Shown here piece after piece: positions 1-8,242 of a DNA stretch of 64,000 nt. This DNA is from Marinobacter sp. Arc7-DN-1. GTDB taxonomy: Bacteria > Pseudomonadota > Gammaproteobacteria > Pseudomonadales > Oleiphilaceae. Position 1 is the first letter of the stretch, and every line of letters begins with the position of its first letter. Where the stretch lies: positions 1,178,001 to 1,242,000 of the forward strand of contig NZ_CP031848.1 in NCBI RefSeq assembly GCF_003441595.1. Reading direction: 5' to 3'. The notes under the pieces were generated by a model that had not been told where the DNA came from, did no database searches, and was given only the letters and a program-made list of their open reading frames with translations. The translations under genes and the position numbers were made by a program.

Positions 1-2093
1 TCGTCTACGCGCTGGGCATTCTGGCCTCCAAACGAATCGCCCTTCAGCTGCACGCCCAACAGGTCGCCCTGGAGCCGCTCCTCCGCCTCGCGGAGGCGCC
101 GGGCTTCCAGTTGGCGGAGTTTCTCCCGGGTGAATACCGCGCCACGGGGAAAGGCATTAGCTGTAAGGCCACCGGCCCGTTCCAGCACTTGACGGAGGGT
201 TTCACCCTCACGAAAGGTGTATTGGCCGGGATACCGTACTTCGCCTTTCAGCGTTATGGTACGGTTGGTGCCGAACGACGGGACGGACTTGATGAGTAGC
301 CTGTCCCGGCTTTGCAGTTGCACATCGCTTTTCCCGAGCATGGCTTCAGCCAGGTCTACCTGAACGATTTCGGTTTGCTCAACACCGTTATCATCGGTGT
401 AGTGGCGGGCAAGCTCTGCGGAATACATGGAGGCGGAATCGGTGAGGCCGCCAGCCACGAAAATCGCGTCTTTTACGGTGCCGGTAGTTGGTAACGGGTA
501 TTCACCCGGGTAGCGAACCGGGCCTGAGATGCGCATGGTCTGTTGTGGCGAATAGGGGCCTGCTTGTGCTTTCAGGCGTTTGAGAACAGGTTCAAGCAGG
601 GCTTCACGCGTATTGCCCTGTGCCCGCGCGCTCCTTTTGTTCAGCTCTTCCCTTTTTTCGCTGGCAATATCCCGATTCTCTGGATCACCTTCGAGCCTAG
701 ATTTCACTTTTCCGATATCGGTGAAGAACAGCAGTTGATCTTTTTCCTGGAGCATGAGGTCTTCTGAACTGCCGGGGGAGGTTACCGCCTTCCGCAGCTC
801 CAGATTCACGACAGAAATTCGCTGAGTCTCAGGGTCTGTTCTCACAATGGCTGCGTAATTGGTATCAGCAAAGTCCAGCAGATCGGCATCCAGGTTCCGG
901 ATGATGGAACTGACCCGCATTCCCGGTACCCAGGCGAATTTACCCGTTCGGGTGGCAGCGCCTTTGATTTCCACGAACTGGCCAGTTACGTCGGCAATGG
1001 AGGCTACGGAAATCCAGTCACCGGATCTCACCCGGGCCTGCTTACCGGAATTCCGGGTCAGATCCGCTTCGGCAATAACGCGCAGGAAATCCTCGTTGGT
1101 TCGCTCAATTTTCGTGATCTGGGGATAGGCCTGGGGCGTTAGCCCGCCCGCCAGTTCAACAAGCTCCAGCAGGCTGGTGCCTTGTTCAATTTCATAAAGC
1201 GCTGGCCGGTAGACTTCTCCGTCAATACCAGCGCGGCTGCCAACTGCCGGAATAAAGATAACGTCGCCGGCCTGAAGGCGGGCATCGTCGGATGTGTCGC
1301 CTTCCAGGAGCAGATCATACAGGTCCAGGGTGCCGATCAGCTTGCCATTGCGTTTGTGCTGTACATTCCGCAAGGAACCGGTCTGTTTGATACCGCCGGA
1401 AACGTATAGGGCGTTAATAATCGTTGAGAGCGAGCTCACGCTGTAGGAGCCCGGGGTTCTGGCCTCACCCAGAACAAACACCCGGATACTGCGTAACTCC
1501 CCCAGTGAAACCGCGGCTTTCACCCCAATATACTGTTCGGAAACCAGCTGGATGATGTGATCACGAGTTTGCTGAAAGGTGAGCCCGGCAACCGATACCG
1601 GTCCACGCTCAGGAAAATCAATGGTGCCCTCCCGGGAGACTGGCAATTCCAGTTGCTGGTTCTGATTGCCCCAGAGCTGGACCTTCAGAACATCACCAGG
1701 GCCCATGGTGTATTCCGCCGGGACCGGAATCTCGGTTACGGGCGCGAAGGTGGTGGGAGAGCCGGCGAACAGATCGTAGCCAAAAGGCTCCAGGCCGTTA
1801 TTTTTCCTGGCAAATTCTTCGTCCTTTCTCGCCTGCTCTTCACCTGCCTTGCGGGCTTCCTGCTCACTTTCCTGAAGGGGCTTCACAACTTCCTGTGAAG
1901 GTTGTTGCGGGCGGGACTGGCTGGATGACCCGGTCAACTGGCTCAAGTCCACCCCGTATTGCTTTGCCAGGGCTTCCTGCTGGGCTTTGGGCAGGGATTT
2001 GAACTGTTCTATCTGTGCGGGAGTGATAGATTGGGCTGTGACTGCCATGGGGAGCAGGAGAGCCAGGGGGAGTAGTAGGGATTTCAAGTTCAC
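1..2093 (-). CDS. Polysaccharide export protein with SLBB domains (Wza-like), 3' end outside window
   Basis: I read one open frame on the minus strand from a GTG at 2093 to the window edge, about 697 codons. It starts with a signal peptide (NLKSLLLPLALLLPMAVTAQ), then a charged Gln/Glu-rich linker, then a polysaccharide-export domain (YTMGPGDVLKVQLWG) and repeated SLBB-type beta-grasp units (VFVLGEARTPGSYSVS, ISGPVRYPGEYPLP, LKGEVRYPGQYTFREG). The family forms the periplasmic/outer-membrane channel for capsule or exopolysaccharide. At more than 690 residues it is longer than E. coli Wza (about 380), resembling multi-SLBB export proteins. GTG at 2093 is preferred over ATG at 2048 because only it gives a full signal peptide. 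The Wzi and Wzz-like genes upstream fit the same pathway. Confidence 0.85.
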   Translation of the reverse strand, partial: MNLKSLLLPLALLLPMAVTAQSITPAQIEQFKSLPKAQQEALAKQYGVDLSQLTGSSSQSRPQQPSQEVVKPLQESEQEARKAGEEQARKDEEFARKNNGLEPFGYDLFAGSPTTFAPVTEIPVPAEYTMGPGDVLKVQLWGNQNQQLELPVSREGTIDFPERGPVSVAGLTFQQTRDHIIQLVSEQYIGVKAAVSLGELRSIRVFVLGEARTPGSYSVSSLSTIINALYVSGGIKQTGSLRNVQHKRNGKLIGTLDLYDLLLEGDTSDDARLQAGDVIFIPAVGSRAGIDGEVYRPALYEIEQGTSLLELVELAGGLTPQAYPQITKIERTNEDFLRVIAEADLTRNSGKQARVRSGDWISVASIADVTGQFVEIKGAATRTGKFAWVPGMRVSSIIRNLDADLLDFADTNYAAIVRTDPETQRISVVNLELRKAVTSPGSSEDLMLQEKDQLLFFTDIGKVKSRLEGDPENRDIASEKREELNKRSARAQGNTREALLEPVLKRLKAQAGPYSPQQTMRISGPVRYPGEYPLPTTGTVKDAIFVAGGLTDSASMYSAELARHYTDDNGVEQTEIVQVDLAEAMLGKSDVQLQSRDRLLIKSVPSFGTNRTITLKGEVRYPGQYTFREGETLRQVLERAGGLTANAFPRGAVFTREKLRQLEARRLREAEERLQGDLLGVQLKGDSFGGQNAQRVD

Positions 2094-2121
2094 AGGTTGA
2101 TGTTCCGGTTTGGGTATTGAA

Positions 2122-2217
2122 TTTTTTGCCACGGACACTCACGGACGCTCACGGACGGAAAAGAAAAAACACAGAAATTCTTTTGGGCTGTTGTCCGTGA
2201 GGGTCCGTGGCTAAAGA
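2122..2217. repeat. Family B palindromic element, copy 1 (CACGGAC repeats)
   Basis: The left arm reads TTTTGCCACGGACACTCACGG and the right arm ends GTCCGTGAGGGTCCGTGGC, so the arms are imperfect inverted repeats around an AAAGAAAAAACA core. Related copies lie at 5007-5099, 5891-5986 and, degenerate, 10030-10110. It sits just upstream of the export-protein start and could act as a terminator or structured leader, but only the repeat itself is visible. Confidence 0.8.
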
Positions 2218-2235
2218 ATCTTGAAGTTGGGGTCT

Positions 2236-2379
2236 GACCCCGTGGGGTCAGACCCCTTTTTCAGCTTTCATGACCCCGTGGGGTCAGACCCCTTTTTCAG
2301 CTTTCATGACCCCGTGGGGTCAGACCCCTTTTTCAGCTTTCATGACCCCGTGGGGTCAGACCCCTTTTTCAGCTTTCAG
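2236..2379. repeat. Four tandem 36-bp units of the GGGGTCAGACCCC palindrome
   Basis: A 36-bp unit (GACCCCGTGGGGTCAGACCCC followed by TTTTTCAGCTTTCAT) occurs four times in tandem and runs into the stop codon of the wzi-like gene. The first copy is preceded by GGGGTCT, so the first hairpin has perfect GGGGTCTGACCCC/GGGGTCAGACCCC arms. This is the family A hairpin amplified as a minisatellite at a gene 3' end. Confidence 0.9.
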
Positions 2380-3857
2380 AATCGGTAAGTCCATTCAGCG
2401 CCAAGGGACCACTGGTCTTTCTCGCCGCCAAGATATTCAATTTTCTTGTCGGTGGCCTGGAGGTTCAGGTCCAGCCAGCCGTTGAGCATTCGAGCGCCAT
2501 AACCAAGGTCGAGAACGGCTACGTTTTGGTCGCCTTCCGGCACGGTATAGACAATATCCTGGTTTTGGGTGACAGTACGGTTTCCGCCATCCTTATTGAG
2601 CCTTGCGTAGGTTATCTTCGCGCTGAGGTTTGTGCCGTCATCAAAGAAGTTGAACGCTCCGAAGGTGACTGCCTCGGCATCGCCATCAAAGCTGGCACCC
2701 ATGCTGCGACCGTAATAGCGGTAGCCGGAGCGATAGCGCGAGTGGTCGTAAGTGATGTTGGGCATGGCATCACCCAGGAAGTCATCGGCCAGTGTATTGG
2801 TGTATTCGATAAACCATTGCTGGTCAGCCTTAAAGAGCTGGGTTGTCCAGTCCGCCCCCAGAAGCCAGGACTTGCGGGCCGGGAAGGCGCCGGCTTCGTC
2901 TTCGCCCATCATTTGGGAATAAACACCCATGGATTGCTGGCCAATTCCAAAGCCATAGCGCGCGTCGATGCTTGCGAGCTGATTGCCCGGATCGTTTTCC
3001 TCAAGCTGCCCGTTATCCCGGCCAATCAGTGCATTCCAGAGCGTAGAGGTATTTTCCGGGTGCCCTTCACCACCAAACATGATGGCCCGGGATAAACCAA
3101 TGTCCAGTCCGCTTACCGGGCGAAACGTAAAGCGCATGCCGATCAGCTTTGCCTCTGGCACGGCCCTGTCGCTTTCGTATTGGCCGGCGAACGCGGTAAA
3201 TTGCCAGGGGCCGACCCACTGCAGCCAGTCCGTTTCCGGCGCGGCGCTGTTGTTGCGATTAAGCCAGAGTGCTGGCATCGGGCGGGCGTTATTGGAGAGG
3301 ATCAGGCTGGACTGCCAGCCCGGCCCCCACCAGCGGTCAATGGCTCCGGCACCAAACACCCAGTTGCCGGCTGCCGCGGCCAGATAGGAGCCGTCAAGGC
3401 GCAGTTCTTTGTCGTCATCGGTTTTAGGGGCATAAGCCGGCTTAAGCCCGAAGGCCCAGACTTCGCCTTGCCACTGGAGATTGATTGCCGTTCCGGCCTT
3501 CGCCAACGAATTCTGATCAAACCCCCGGGTGCCGGGAATCTCACTACTGCCATACAGGCTGTACTCGCCCCGAAAGCCTGGCTGGGCCTGCTCTTCCTTC
3601 TCAAAGCGGAGGTAGGCGGCGGCTGTCCCTACAGACGGTTGATCGGAGCTGACACTGGCCTCAAGACCGCTGTGCACCGCACTCCACATCAGCGGCCAGG
3701 TGCTGACGGTACGATCCATATGGCCTCGGTCTGCCAGCTTTTGTGCCGCAAAACGCGCCCGGGTATCTCCCGGCTCAAGCCAGGGGGCCGCCGAGAGAGG
3801 AACACTTGCCAGACACGCTACCGCCCCACCGACCAGGGCCCAGTGTTTTAAGGTCAT
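2376..3857 (-). CDS. Wzi-family capsule assembly outer-membrane protein
   Basis: 493 residues with a signal peptide (MTLKHWALVGGAVACLASVPLSA) and an alternating Tyr/Trp/Gly-rich beta-barrel pattern that ends in WTYRF, the aromatic C-terminus typical of outer-membrane barrels. E. coli Wzi is an 18-stranded barrel of about 480 residues that anchors capsule to the cell surface; length and overall pattern agree. It lies upstream of the SLBB export gene on the same strand, with a family B and a family A repeat between them. No enzyme role is expected. The family call rests on recognised sequence style, not on an alignment. Confidence 0.75.
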   Translation of the reverse strand: MTLKHWALVGGAVACLASVPLSAAPWLEPGDTRARFAAQKLADRGHMDRTVSTWPLMWSAVHSGLEASVSSDQPSVGTAAAYLRFEKEEQAQPGFRGEYSLYGSSEIPGTRGFDQNSLAKAGTAINLQWQGEVWAFGLKPAYAPKTDDDKELRLDGSYLAAAAGNWVFGAGAIDRWWGPGWQSSLILSNNARPMPALWLNRNNSAAPETDWLQWVGPWQFTAFAGQYESDRAVPEAKLIGMRFTFRPVSGLDIGLSRAIMFGGEGHPENTSTLWNALIGRDNGQLEENDPGNQLASIDARYGFGIGQQSMGVYSQMMGEDEAGAFPARKSWLLGADWTTQLFKADQQWFIEYTNTLADDFLGDAMPNITYDHSRYRSGYRYYGRSMGASFDGDAEAVTFGAFNFFDDGTNLSAKITYARLNKDGGNRTVTQNQDIVYTVPEGDQNVAVLDLGYGARMLNGWLDLNLQATDKKIEYLGGEKDQWSLGAEWTYRF

Positions 3858-4077
3858 AGAATAAAATTATCTGAAAGGCGACAGCGAAACAGCATAAGGA
3901 AGGGAACAACTCAATCCCAACTGTGTCCCTGTCGGTAAATGAATATGGTGTTTCAGAAGGGAGCAGATTTTACGGCATCGCCTGTGACAAGCAAGTGACA
4001 AAAAACCTAACACAAGGCGATTCAGAGAGTTATCTAAGTAAAGAATTGTTAAAACTTCAGAAATGCAAGGAATCCGC
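3858..4077. promoter_or_regulatory. AT-rich gap upstream of the wzi-like gene
   Basis: About 220 bp between the 3' end of the Wzz-like gene and the wzi-like start. It is visibly more AT-rich than the neighbouring genes (for example AAAGAATTGTTAAAAC) and probably holds the wzi-like promoter, but I could not single out a convincing -35/-10 pair or hairpin. Confidence 0.3.
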
Positions 4078-4836
4078 TCACATTTCGGTCAATTGCGCCT
4101 TCACCAGACTTGCGAACTCTGTAAGGAATGCGAGGAAAACACCTCCCATCAAACCCAGCAGGCCAGCCAACAGAACAATCAGGCTCCGCGCCGGCCCCTT
4201 ACGCTCCGCGCTTTCCCGGTTTACCGTCAGAACTTCCATTGGCCGCATAGAGTTGAGGGTAGCCTCAAGCGATAACCGCTTTTTGAAAGCCGCTGCAATG
4301 GCCGCCCCGGCATCCGTTGAACCTTCCAGCATTTTTATCGTTGAGGAAAGCGATTCGATTTGCCTCTCCAGATTCTGCTTCAGGCTCGATACAGCCGCCG
4401 ATTGCGCTTGCGAGAGCTCATCAATCAGCTGGGCATGGACCTGTTTAACGCCTTCCCTCTGAGACGGAGATGCCTCAGACACCATTCGGATCAGCCCGGT
4501 GTTCTCCGGATTCTCGAAGCGGACTTTGAACGGGATAGCCCCGTCATGCTCTGCGTGGTAAGTCGACTGATAGTCCGGCAGCCACCGATTTTCCAGTGTT
4601 GCAATGATAGCCGCCGGTTTTTCTATGTAGCTACCAGAGTCCTTCTCCGCCAGCTTGACCAGACTGACATAATCATATCTTTCCGGCATCAGCACCGCGT
4701 AGACAATTCCCGCCAGTAACGTTGAGAAAAGCACTGCGTAAAACACTCTCCGGCGCTTTAGAAAAGTAGTTGCCAGATCCACCAGACTGATTTCGTCGTC
4801 GTATTGAGGCTGATTTCGGCGATTATTGTCTTCCAT
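4078..4836 (-). CDS. Short Wzz-type chain-length determinant protein
   Basis: 252 residues with the two-transmembrane layout of polysaccharide co-polymerases: a cytoplasmic N-terminus (EISLVDLATTFLKRRRVF, the Wzz entry motif), TM1 at about 33-52, a periplasmic segment with a helical coiled-coil stretch (LKQNLERQIESLSSTIKMLEG) and TM2 at about 219-242 (SLIVLLAGLLGLMGG). It probably sets O-antigen or capsule chain length by working with a Wzy polymerase. It is shorter than E. coli WzzB (about 326). The ATG has a good upstream GAGGTGGA. It belongs with the export genes downstream on the same strand. Confidence 0.8.
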   Translation of the reverse strand: MEDNNRRNQPQYDDEISLVDLATTFLKRRRVFYAVLFSTLLAGIVYAVLMPERYDYVSLVKLAEKDSGSYIEKPAAIIATLENRWLPDYQSTYHAEHDGAIPFKVRFENPENTGLIRMVSEASPSQREGVKQVHAQLIDELSQAQSAAVSSLKQNLERQIESLSSTIKMLEGSTDAGAAIAAAFKKRLSLEATLNSMRPMEVLTVNRESAERKGPARSLIVLLAGLLGLMGGVFLAFLTEFASLVKAQLTEM

Positions 4837-4927
4837 TGGAAATCCACCTCACTTTAATCCGGCGAGCACCCGTAGCCTCATCATCAGCTGACCTTGCACT
4901 GAATCAGAGCTTTGCCGTGTGCGCTTG

Positions 4928-5007
4928 TTATATTTTTATAGCAGATACCGGTACTTTTACCCTCTGCTGCTTCTGCATCAAGTTGATCATTACAATCGGA
5001 CGTTCAT
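4928..5007 (-). pseudogene. Remnant of a second rfaH 3' end
   Basis: Read on the minus strand, this stretch encodes RPIVMINLMQKQQRVKVPVS followed by AIKI and TAA. It is nearly the same as the C-terminus of the rfaH gene 1 kb away (RAIVLINFMQKQQRVKVPVS then ALKT). Only about 25 codons remain, and a family B element starts exactly where the similarity stops. It is a truncated duplicate rather than a gene. Confidence 0.75.
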
Positions 5008-5099
5008 TTTTGCCACGGACACTCACGGACGCTCACGGACGGAAAAGAAAAAACAGAATTCTTTTGGGCTTTTGTCCGTGAGCGTCCGTGGCAAAAAAA
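5007..5099. repeat. Family B palindromic element, copy 2
   Basis: The best preserved copy: left arm TTTTTGCCACGGACACTCAC and right arm GTGAGCGTCCGTGGCAAAAA around GGAAAAGAAAAAACAG. It separates the rfaH remnant from the PIN-domain gene. Confidence 0.85.
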
Positions 5100-5113
5100 T
5101 AGTTTGTATGGAC

Positions 5114-5545
5114 TTACAACCCCCCGTGCCTGGACCAGAATTCGGCAGGCGTGATCACGGGGTAATGTTCCTTTAGCACCAGCAGGTCTTTATCACCGGT
5201 TATGAGGTAATCCACCGAGTGCGTCTGCATCCCTCTTATCAGGGTTCCGAGTACCGGTGTATCTTTGATGTCTCTCACTGATTCCGGCGGCAGTGCCGCC
5301 GGCTCAAGGATTTCAGCCAGCAACCCCAGAATGTCCACGAGGTCGTCTATTTCTGCCTCAGACATTCCATGCCGGCTTCGCAGCCTCGGCAATACTCTGC
5401 GAATTTCATCCAGAATATACTCGGAGAGATACACGTCGATGGCCCCACTGCGCCAAGCCTGCATAATTTTTCCAGGAACGCTGGCCGGGTAGGCCATGCC
5501 CGAAATGATTACATTGGTATCAATAACTGCCTGAATAGATGCCAT
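5114..5545 (-). CDS. PIN-domain putative toxin (COG1569 type)
   Basis: 143 residues. The PIN acidic signature is visible: VIDTNVIISG at the N-terminus (first Asp), an internal ILDEIRRVL with an acidic residue, and LITGDKDLL near residue 120. PIN proteins are Mg-dependent RNases and this subgroup is usually the toxin of a two-gene module. It follows a Phd/YefM-type antitoxin by about 15 bp on the same strand, which supports a VapBC-like unit. The cleavage target cannot be told from the sequence. Confidence 0.82.
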   Translation of the reverse strand: MASIQAVIDTNVIISGMAYPASVPGKIMQAWRSGAIDVYLSEYILDEIRRVLPRLRSRHGMSEAEIDDLVDILGLLAEILEPAALPPESVRDIKDTPVLGTLIRGMQTHSVDYLITGDKDLLVLKEHYPVITPAEFWSRHGGL

Positions 5546-5560
5546 CCCTGGTGCCTTTTA

Positions 5561-5845
5561 TTAGCTTCCGGAGCGCTCGTCGGCGATTGCACTTTCAATT
5601 TCCCTCATGCCTTCTTCCTGAGGCACTTCTGAAAAACCTTTCTCCAACCGCGAACTCAGCGCATCAAAGCGTTGCTCCATTCTGCGGATTCGGCCAAACA
5701 AACGGGCATCGACCAAAGCTGCCACCGGTTTACCGTCTTTCTTAATCAGGATGCTGTCGTGCCGGTACTGTACCTGGTTAATCATTTCGCCAAGGTTTTG
5801 CCGGAACTTCACTGCGCTGGTTTCTGTGATCATGAGCACCTCCAA
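5561..5845 (-). CDS. Phd/YefM-family antitoxin
   Basis: 94 residues. The N-terminal half, ITETSAVKFRQNLGEMINQV then SILIKKDGKPVAALVD, is the Phd/YefM DNA-binding fold. The C-terminal tail is acidic (EVPQEEGMREIESAIADE), as expected of a toxin-neutralising segment. It precedes the PIN toxin, the normal antitoxin-first order, and probably represses its own promoter. A later in-frame ATG (MITETS) at codon 5 is an alternative start. Confidence 0.82.
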   Translation of the reverse strand: MEVLMITETSAVKFRQNLGEMINQVQYRHDSILIKKDGKPVAALVDARLFGRIRRMEQRFDALSSRLEKGFSEVPQEEGMREIESAIADERSGS

Positions 5846-5890
5846 CCATATTAATCGTATTGATCATAGCACATTGGGATCACGTACAGC

Positions 5891-5986
5891 TTTTTTTGGC
5901 CACGGACACTCACGGACGGAAAAGAAAAAACAGTAATTCTATTGGGCTTTTGTCCGTGAGTGTCTGTGAGGGTCCGTGGCCAAAAA
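5891..5986. repeat. Family B palindromic element, copy 3
   Basis: Arms TTTTTGGCCACGGACACTCA and GAGGGTCCGTGGCCAAAAA around GGAAAAGAAAAAACAG. It abuts the rfaH stop codon at 5990. The outer arm bases differ from copy 2 in a matched way (TGGCC pairs with GGCCA), so pairing is kept. Confidence 0.85.
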
Positions 5987-5989
5987 TTA

Positions 5990-6517
5990 TCAGGTTTTCA
6001 AAGCAGATACCGGCACTTTTACCCGCTGCTGCTTCTGCATAAAGTTAATCAGCACGATCGCCCTCGCTTCGCCATCGTAAGCCTGAAAGATCGCATTAAT
6101 GCCTTCAAACGGGCCTTCGTTCAGCTGTACGGCCTGGCCCGGTTTGATACCGCCCTGCTCGGCCACCGAATAGAGGCTGTCTTTGATGTGCTGAATGACT
6201 TCATCACTGATTGCCGCGGGCTTGTTGGCAAAGCCGACGATTCTCAGCACACCGCGGGTGGAGCGCAGCTTTGCCCACATGGGGTCGGTCTGTTCCAGGT
6301 TCACGAACAGATAGCCCGGGAACAGGGGTTCGAGCTTTTTGCTTCGCTTGCCGGCCTTGATTTTTTCCACGGTGATTTTCGGAAAGAAGCAGGCAATATC
6401 CTGATTCTGGAGATTTGCGAGAGCGCGATCGCCTTGGGCGGGCTTGAGTTGGAGTGCATACCATGTCATGGGCGGTGAATGTACCAGTTCTTTGTTTTGA
6501 CGGAATAGGGATTTCAC
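5990..6517 (-). CDS. rfaH: RfaH-type transcription antiterminator (NusG paralogue)
   Basis: About 160-175 residues. It has the NusG N-terminal fold (TWYALQLKPAQGDRALANLQ, CFFPKI, LFPGYLFVNLE, RSTRGVLRIVGF) and a short C-terminal KOW-like domain (GPFEGINAIFQAYDGEARAI). RfaH recruits the ribosome and prevents early termination in long surface-polysaccharide operons that carry an ops element, so its place beside wza/wzi/wzz-like genes makes sense. The start is uncertain: GTG at 6517 gives the longest frame, while ATG at 6469 (MTWYALQL) matches the usual family N-terminus; neither has a strong ribosome site. Confidence 0.85.
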   Translation of the reverse strand: MKSLFRQNKELVHSPPMTWYALQLKPAQGDRALANLQNQDIACFFPKITVEKIKAGKRSKKLEPLFPGYLFVNLEQTDPMWAKLRSTRGVLRIVGFANKPAAISDEVIQHIKDSLYSVAEQGGIKPGQAVQLNEGPFEGINAIFQAYDGEARAIVLINFMQKQQRVKVPVSALKT

Positions 6518-6555
6518 GCATTTTGTTTGTGGTCTTTCAGCTTATAGCGCTTTTT

Positions 6556-7329
6556 TTAGCCACCCCGAAACCAGCCCCCCGAGGCAATGAAATGCGGATT
6601 CAGCAAGTCCTCTTTACCATACCGCAACGGCCTGCCCTCCAGGGTCTCCACCTTGCCACCGGCAGCCATTAATACTGCCTGAGCTGCGCCGGTGTCCCAC
6701 TCGCAGGTTGGCCCCAGGCGCGGGTAGATGTCGGCATGGCCTTCGGCGATGCGACAGAACTTGAGGGAGCTGCCGGCCTGTACCAGCTCATGCTCACCGA
6801 GCTTATCGATGAACGCTCTGGTTTCTTCGTTGAGGTGGTTTTTGCTGGCTACCACACGCTTTACTGCGGTGGGTTCCGCAACCCGTATACGGTGAACTCT
6901 GCCGGTGCGGTCGCGCCTATGGGCGCCCTCACCTACCACGCCCCAATAGGCTTCTTTCAGAGCTGGCGCGATCACGACGCCCATCACCGGCTCGCCGTCT
7001 TCGATCATGGCGATGTTAACGGTGAATTCACCGTTGCGCTGGGTGAATTCCTTGGTGCCGTCGATGGGGTCCACCAGCCAGAACCGGCGCCAGTGTTTGC
7101 GCTCTTCCCAGGGGATGTCCTTGCCTTCCTCGGAGAGGATGGGGATGTCCCGGCTGATGTTGCGCAGGCCATGGGTGATGATGTCATGGGCGGCGGTGTC
7201 GGCAGCGGTGATGGGCGAATCGTCGGCCTTGTAGCTCACCTTGAAATCCGACTGGTAAATATGCAGTACTTTCTCGCTGGCCTCGTCGGCTAATTTGATG
7301 ACATTGGGAAGGATGGAGCTGTAATGCAT
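6556..7329 (-). CDS. cysQ: 3'(2'),5'-bisphosphate nucleotidase CysQ
   Basis: 257 residues of the Li-sensitive, Mg-dependent phosphatase family. Motifs: an early ADDSPITAADTAAHD with the metal-binding acidic loop, ILSEEG, WLVDPIDGTKEF (the signature DPIDGT) and CEWDTGAAQAV near the C-terminus. CysQ removes the 3'-phosphate of PAP made during sulfate assimilation and other sulfotransfers. Length matches the family (about 250). Its position next to rfaH suggests a local housekeeping pair rather than a polysaccharide role. Confidence 0.92.
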   Translation of the reverse strand: MHYSSILPNVIKLADEASEKVLHIYQSDFKVSYKADDSPITAADTAAHDIITHGLRNISRDIPILSEEGKDIPWEERKHWRRFWLVDPIDGTKEFTQRNGEFTVNIAMIEDGEPVMGVVIAPALKEAYWGVVGEGAHRRDRTGRVHRIRVAEPTAVKRVVASKNHLNEETRAFIDKLGEHELVQAGSSLKFCRIAEGHADIYPRLGPTCEWDTGAAQAVLMAAGGKVETLEGRPLRYGKEDLLNPHFIASGGWFRGG

Positions 7330-7371
7330 GTTCGCGTCCTGCCTGTGAAATTTGTGGTCTACCCTGAATTT

Positions 7372-7737
7372 TCAGGGAACCAGATCGGAAAACAAAACAG
7401 ATTCTCCAGCGTGCCGGCTACCAAGCCTTTCGTCATCAGTCACAAGAGTGAGCCCATGGCAAATGGCAGTTGCGGAAATAATGCTATCCGGGAGCTTGAG
7501 CGACGTTGTTTGGCGAATCTCTATGGCTGCATCCTGTATCGGCTGCTCCAACTCAATGACAGGAATCTTATGAAGCACAGCTCTGAGCTGCTGCTCATCA
7601 GCATCGGTAAGCGATGGCCATGAAAGCAATTCAAGTTTGGTGATTACGGAAACGGCGTAGTAGTTGAGTGGCAGGGTCAGCTTGCGGTTGATTGCATAAA
7701 TGACTGCGTTGGTATCCAGCAGATATTTACCACTCAT
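7372..7737 (-). CDS. VapC-like PIN-domain toxin
   Basis: 121 residues with PIN motifs LLDTNAVIYAINR (first Asp), SVITKLELLSWP (Glu) and LPDSIISATAICHGLTLVTDD (last acidic cluster). VapC toxins are site-specific RNases that stop translation. The start overlaps the end of the upstream antitoxin gene by about 11 nt, showing translational coupling. It is unlike the other PIN protein in the window and so is a separate module. Confidence 0.85.
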   Translation of the reverse strand: MSGKYLLDTNAVIYAINRKLTLPLNYYAVSVITKLELLSWPSLTDADEQQLRAVLHKIPVIELEQPIQDAAIEIRQTTSLKLPDSIISATAICHGLTLVTDDERLGSRHAGESVLFSDLVP

Positions 7738-7951
7738 CCCTCATTTCCCTTTGAATCTTTACGGCATCACTTCCTTTGAACGCCTCAACGGTGCAGTCGC
7801 TCAGATCCAGCGATAATTCACTGGCACCTGAAGCACCCTCCTCTGGCACCATAATCAAAACCCGGGCGTGGCTGTTCTTAAGCTGGCGGTACCTCTCCGG
7901 GATCAGCAACACACCGTCTTTGATATCCGCTTCGAATTCAATCGCGTACAC
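7727..7951 (-). CDS. Small putative antitoxin partner of VapC-like toxin
   Basis: 74 residues, starting at a GTG behind a strong AGGAGG. The N-terminus, MYAIEFEADIKDGVLLIPER then YRQL, resembles the short beta-hairpin DNA-binding or DUF2281-like antitoxins; the C-terminus is charged (SDAVKIQREMRDEW). Position just ahead of, and overlapping, the toxin supports the antitoxin call. I do not recognise the exact family. Confidence 0.65.
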   Translation of the reverse strand: MYAIEFEADIKDGVLLIPERYRQLKNSHARVLIMVPEEGASGASELSLDLSDCTVEAFKGSDAVKIQREMRDEW

Positions 7952-8039
7952 CCTGGCCTCCTGTTATACCTTGCTCTATCGCCCTATCGCCCTCCCCATA
8001 GGAACGCTTTCATTGTCGCACTCCTTACCTGTTTTCTCC

Positions 8040-8125
8040 AGCAAACAGATGGGTGCTGAGGTCAATTTGGGGTCAGATGAAATTGGGGTCAGATGAAGTT
8101 TTCATCTGACCCCAATTTCAGGTTT
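8040..8125. repeat. Family A hairpin cluster (GATGAA type)
   Basis: Two left arms GGGGTCAGATGAA in tandem are followed by one right arm TTCATCTGACCCC, so one hairpin and one orphan half are present. Just downstream is a degenerate GGGGGCCAGAAGAAAG half of the other arm type. It lies between divergent modules (VapC-like and HipBA). Confidence 0.85.
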
Positions 8126-8170
8126 CCAGAGTATCAATTATAAGGAGGGGGCCAGAAGAAAGGTAGCCAT

Positions 8171-8242
8171 ACCCCACAGGGGTTAAATTGACATAATCCT
8201 CTTCAGGGTATAAATTTATTTTACCCCCTTTAAGGTATGAAT
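8171..8242 (+). promoter_or_regulatory. hipBA promoter with nested inverted repeats
   Basis: Seen: TTGACA at 8188-8193 with TATAAA at 8209-8214 (15-bp gap) or TAAATT at 8211-8216 (17-bp gap). Three inverted repeats sit on it: ACCCC-ACA-GGGGT at 8171-8183, GGGTATAA...TTTTACCC starting at 8206, and TACC...GGTA at 8222-8237. HipB-type repressors bind TATCC-N8-GGATA-like sites, so these are likely autoregulatory operators. AAGG at 8232-8235 favours a HipB start at 8243. Confidence 0.5.

Noticed and set aside
2270-2485. Plus-strand frame with repeated MTPWGQTPFSAF
   Set aside because: It is merely the translation of the 36-bp palindromic minisatellite and runs into antisense of the wzi-like gene.
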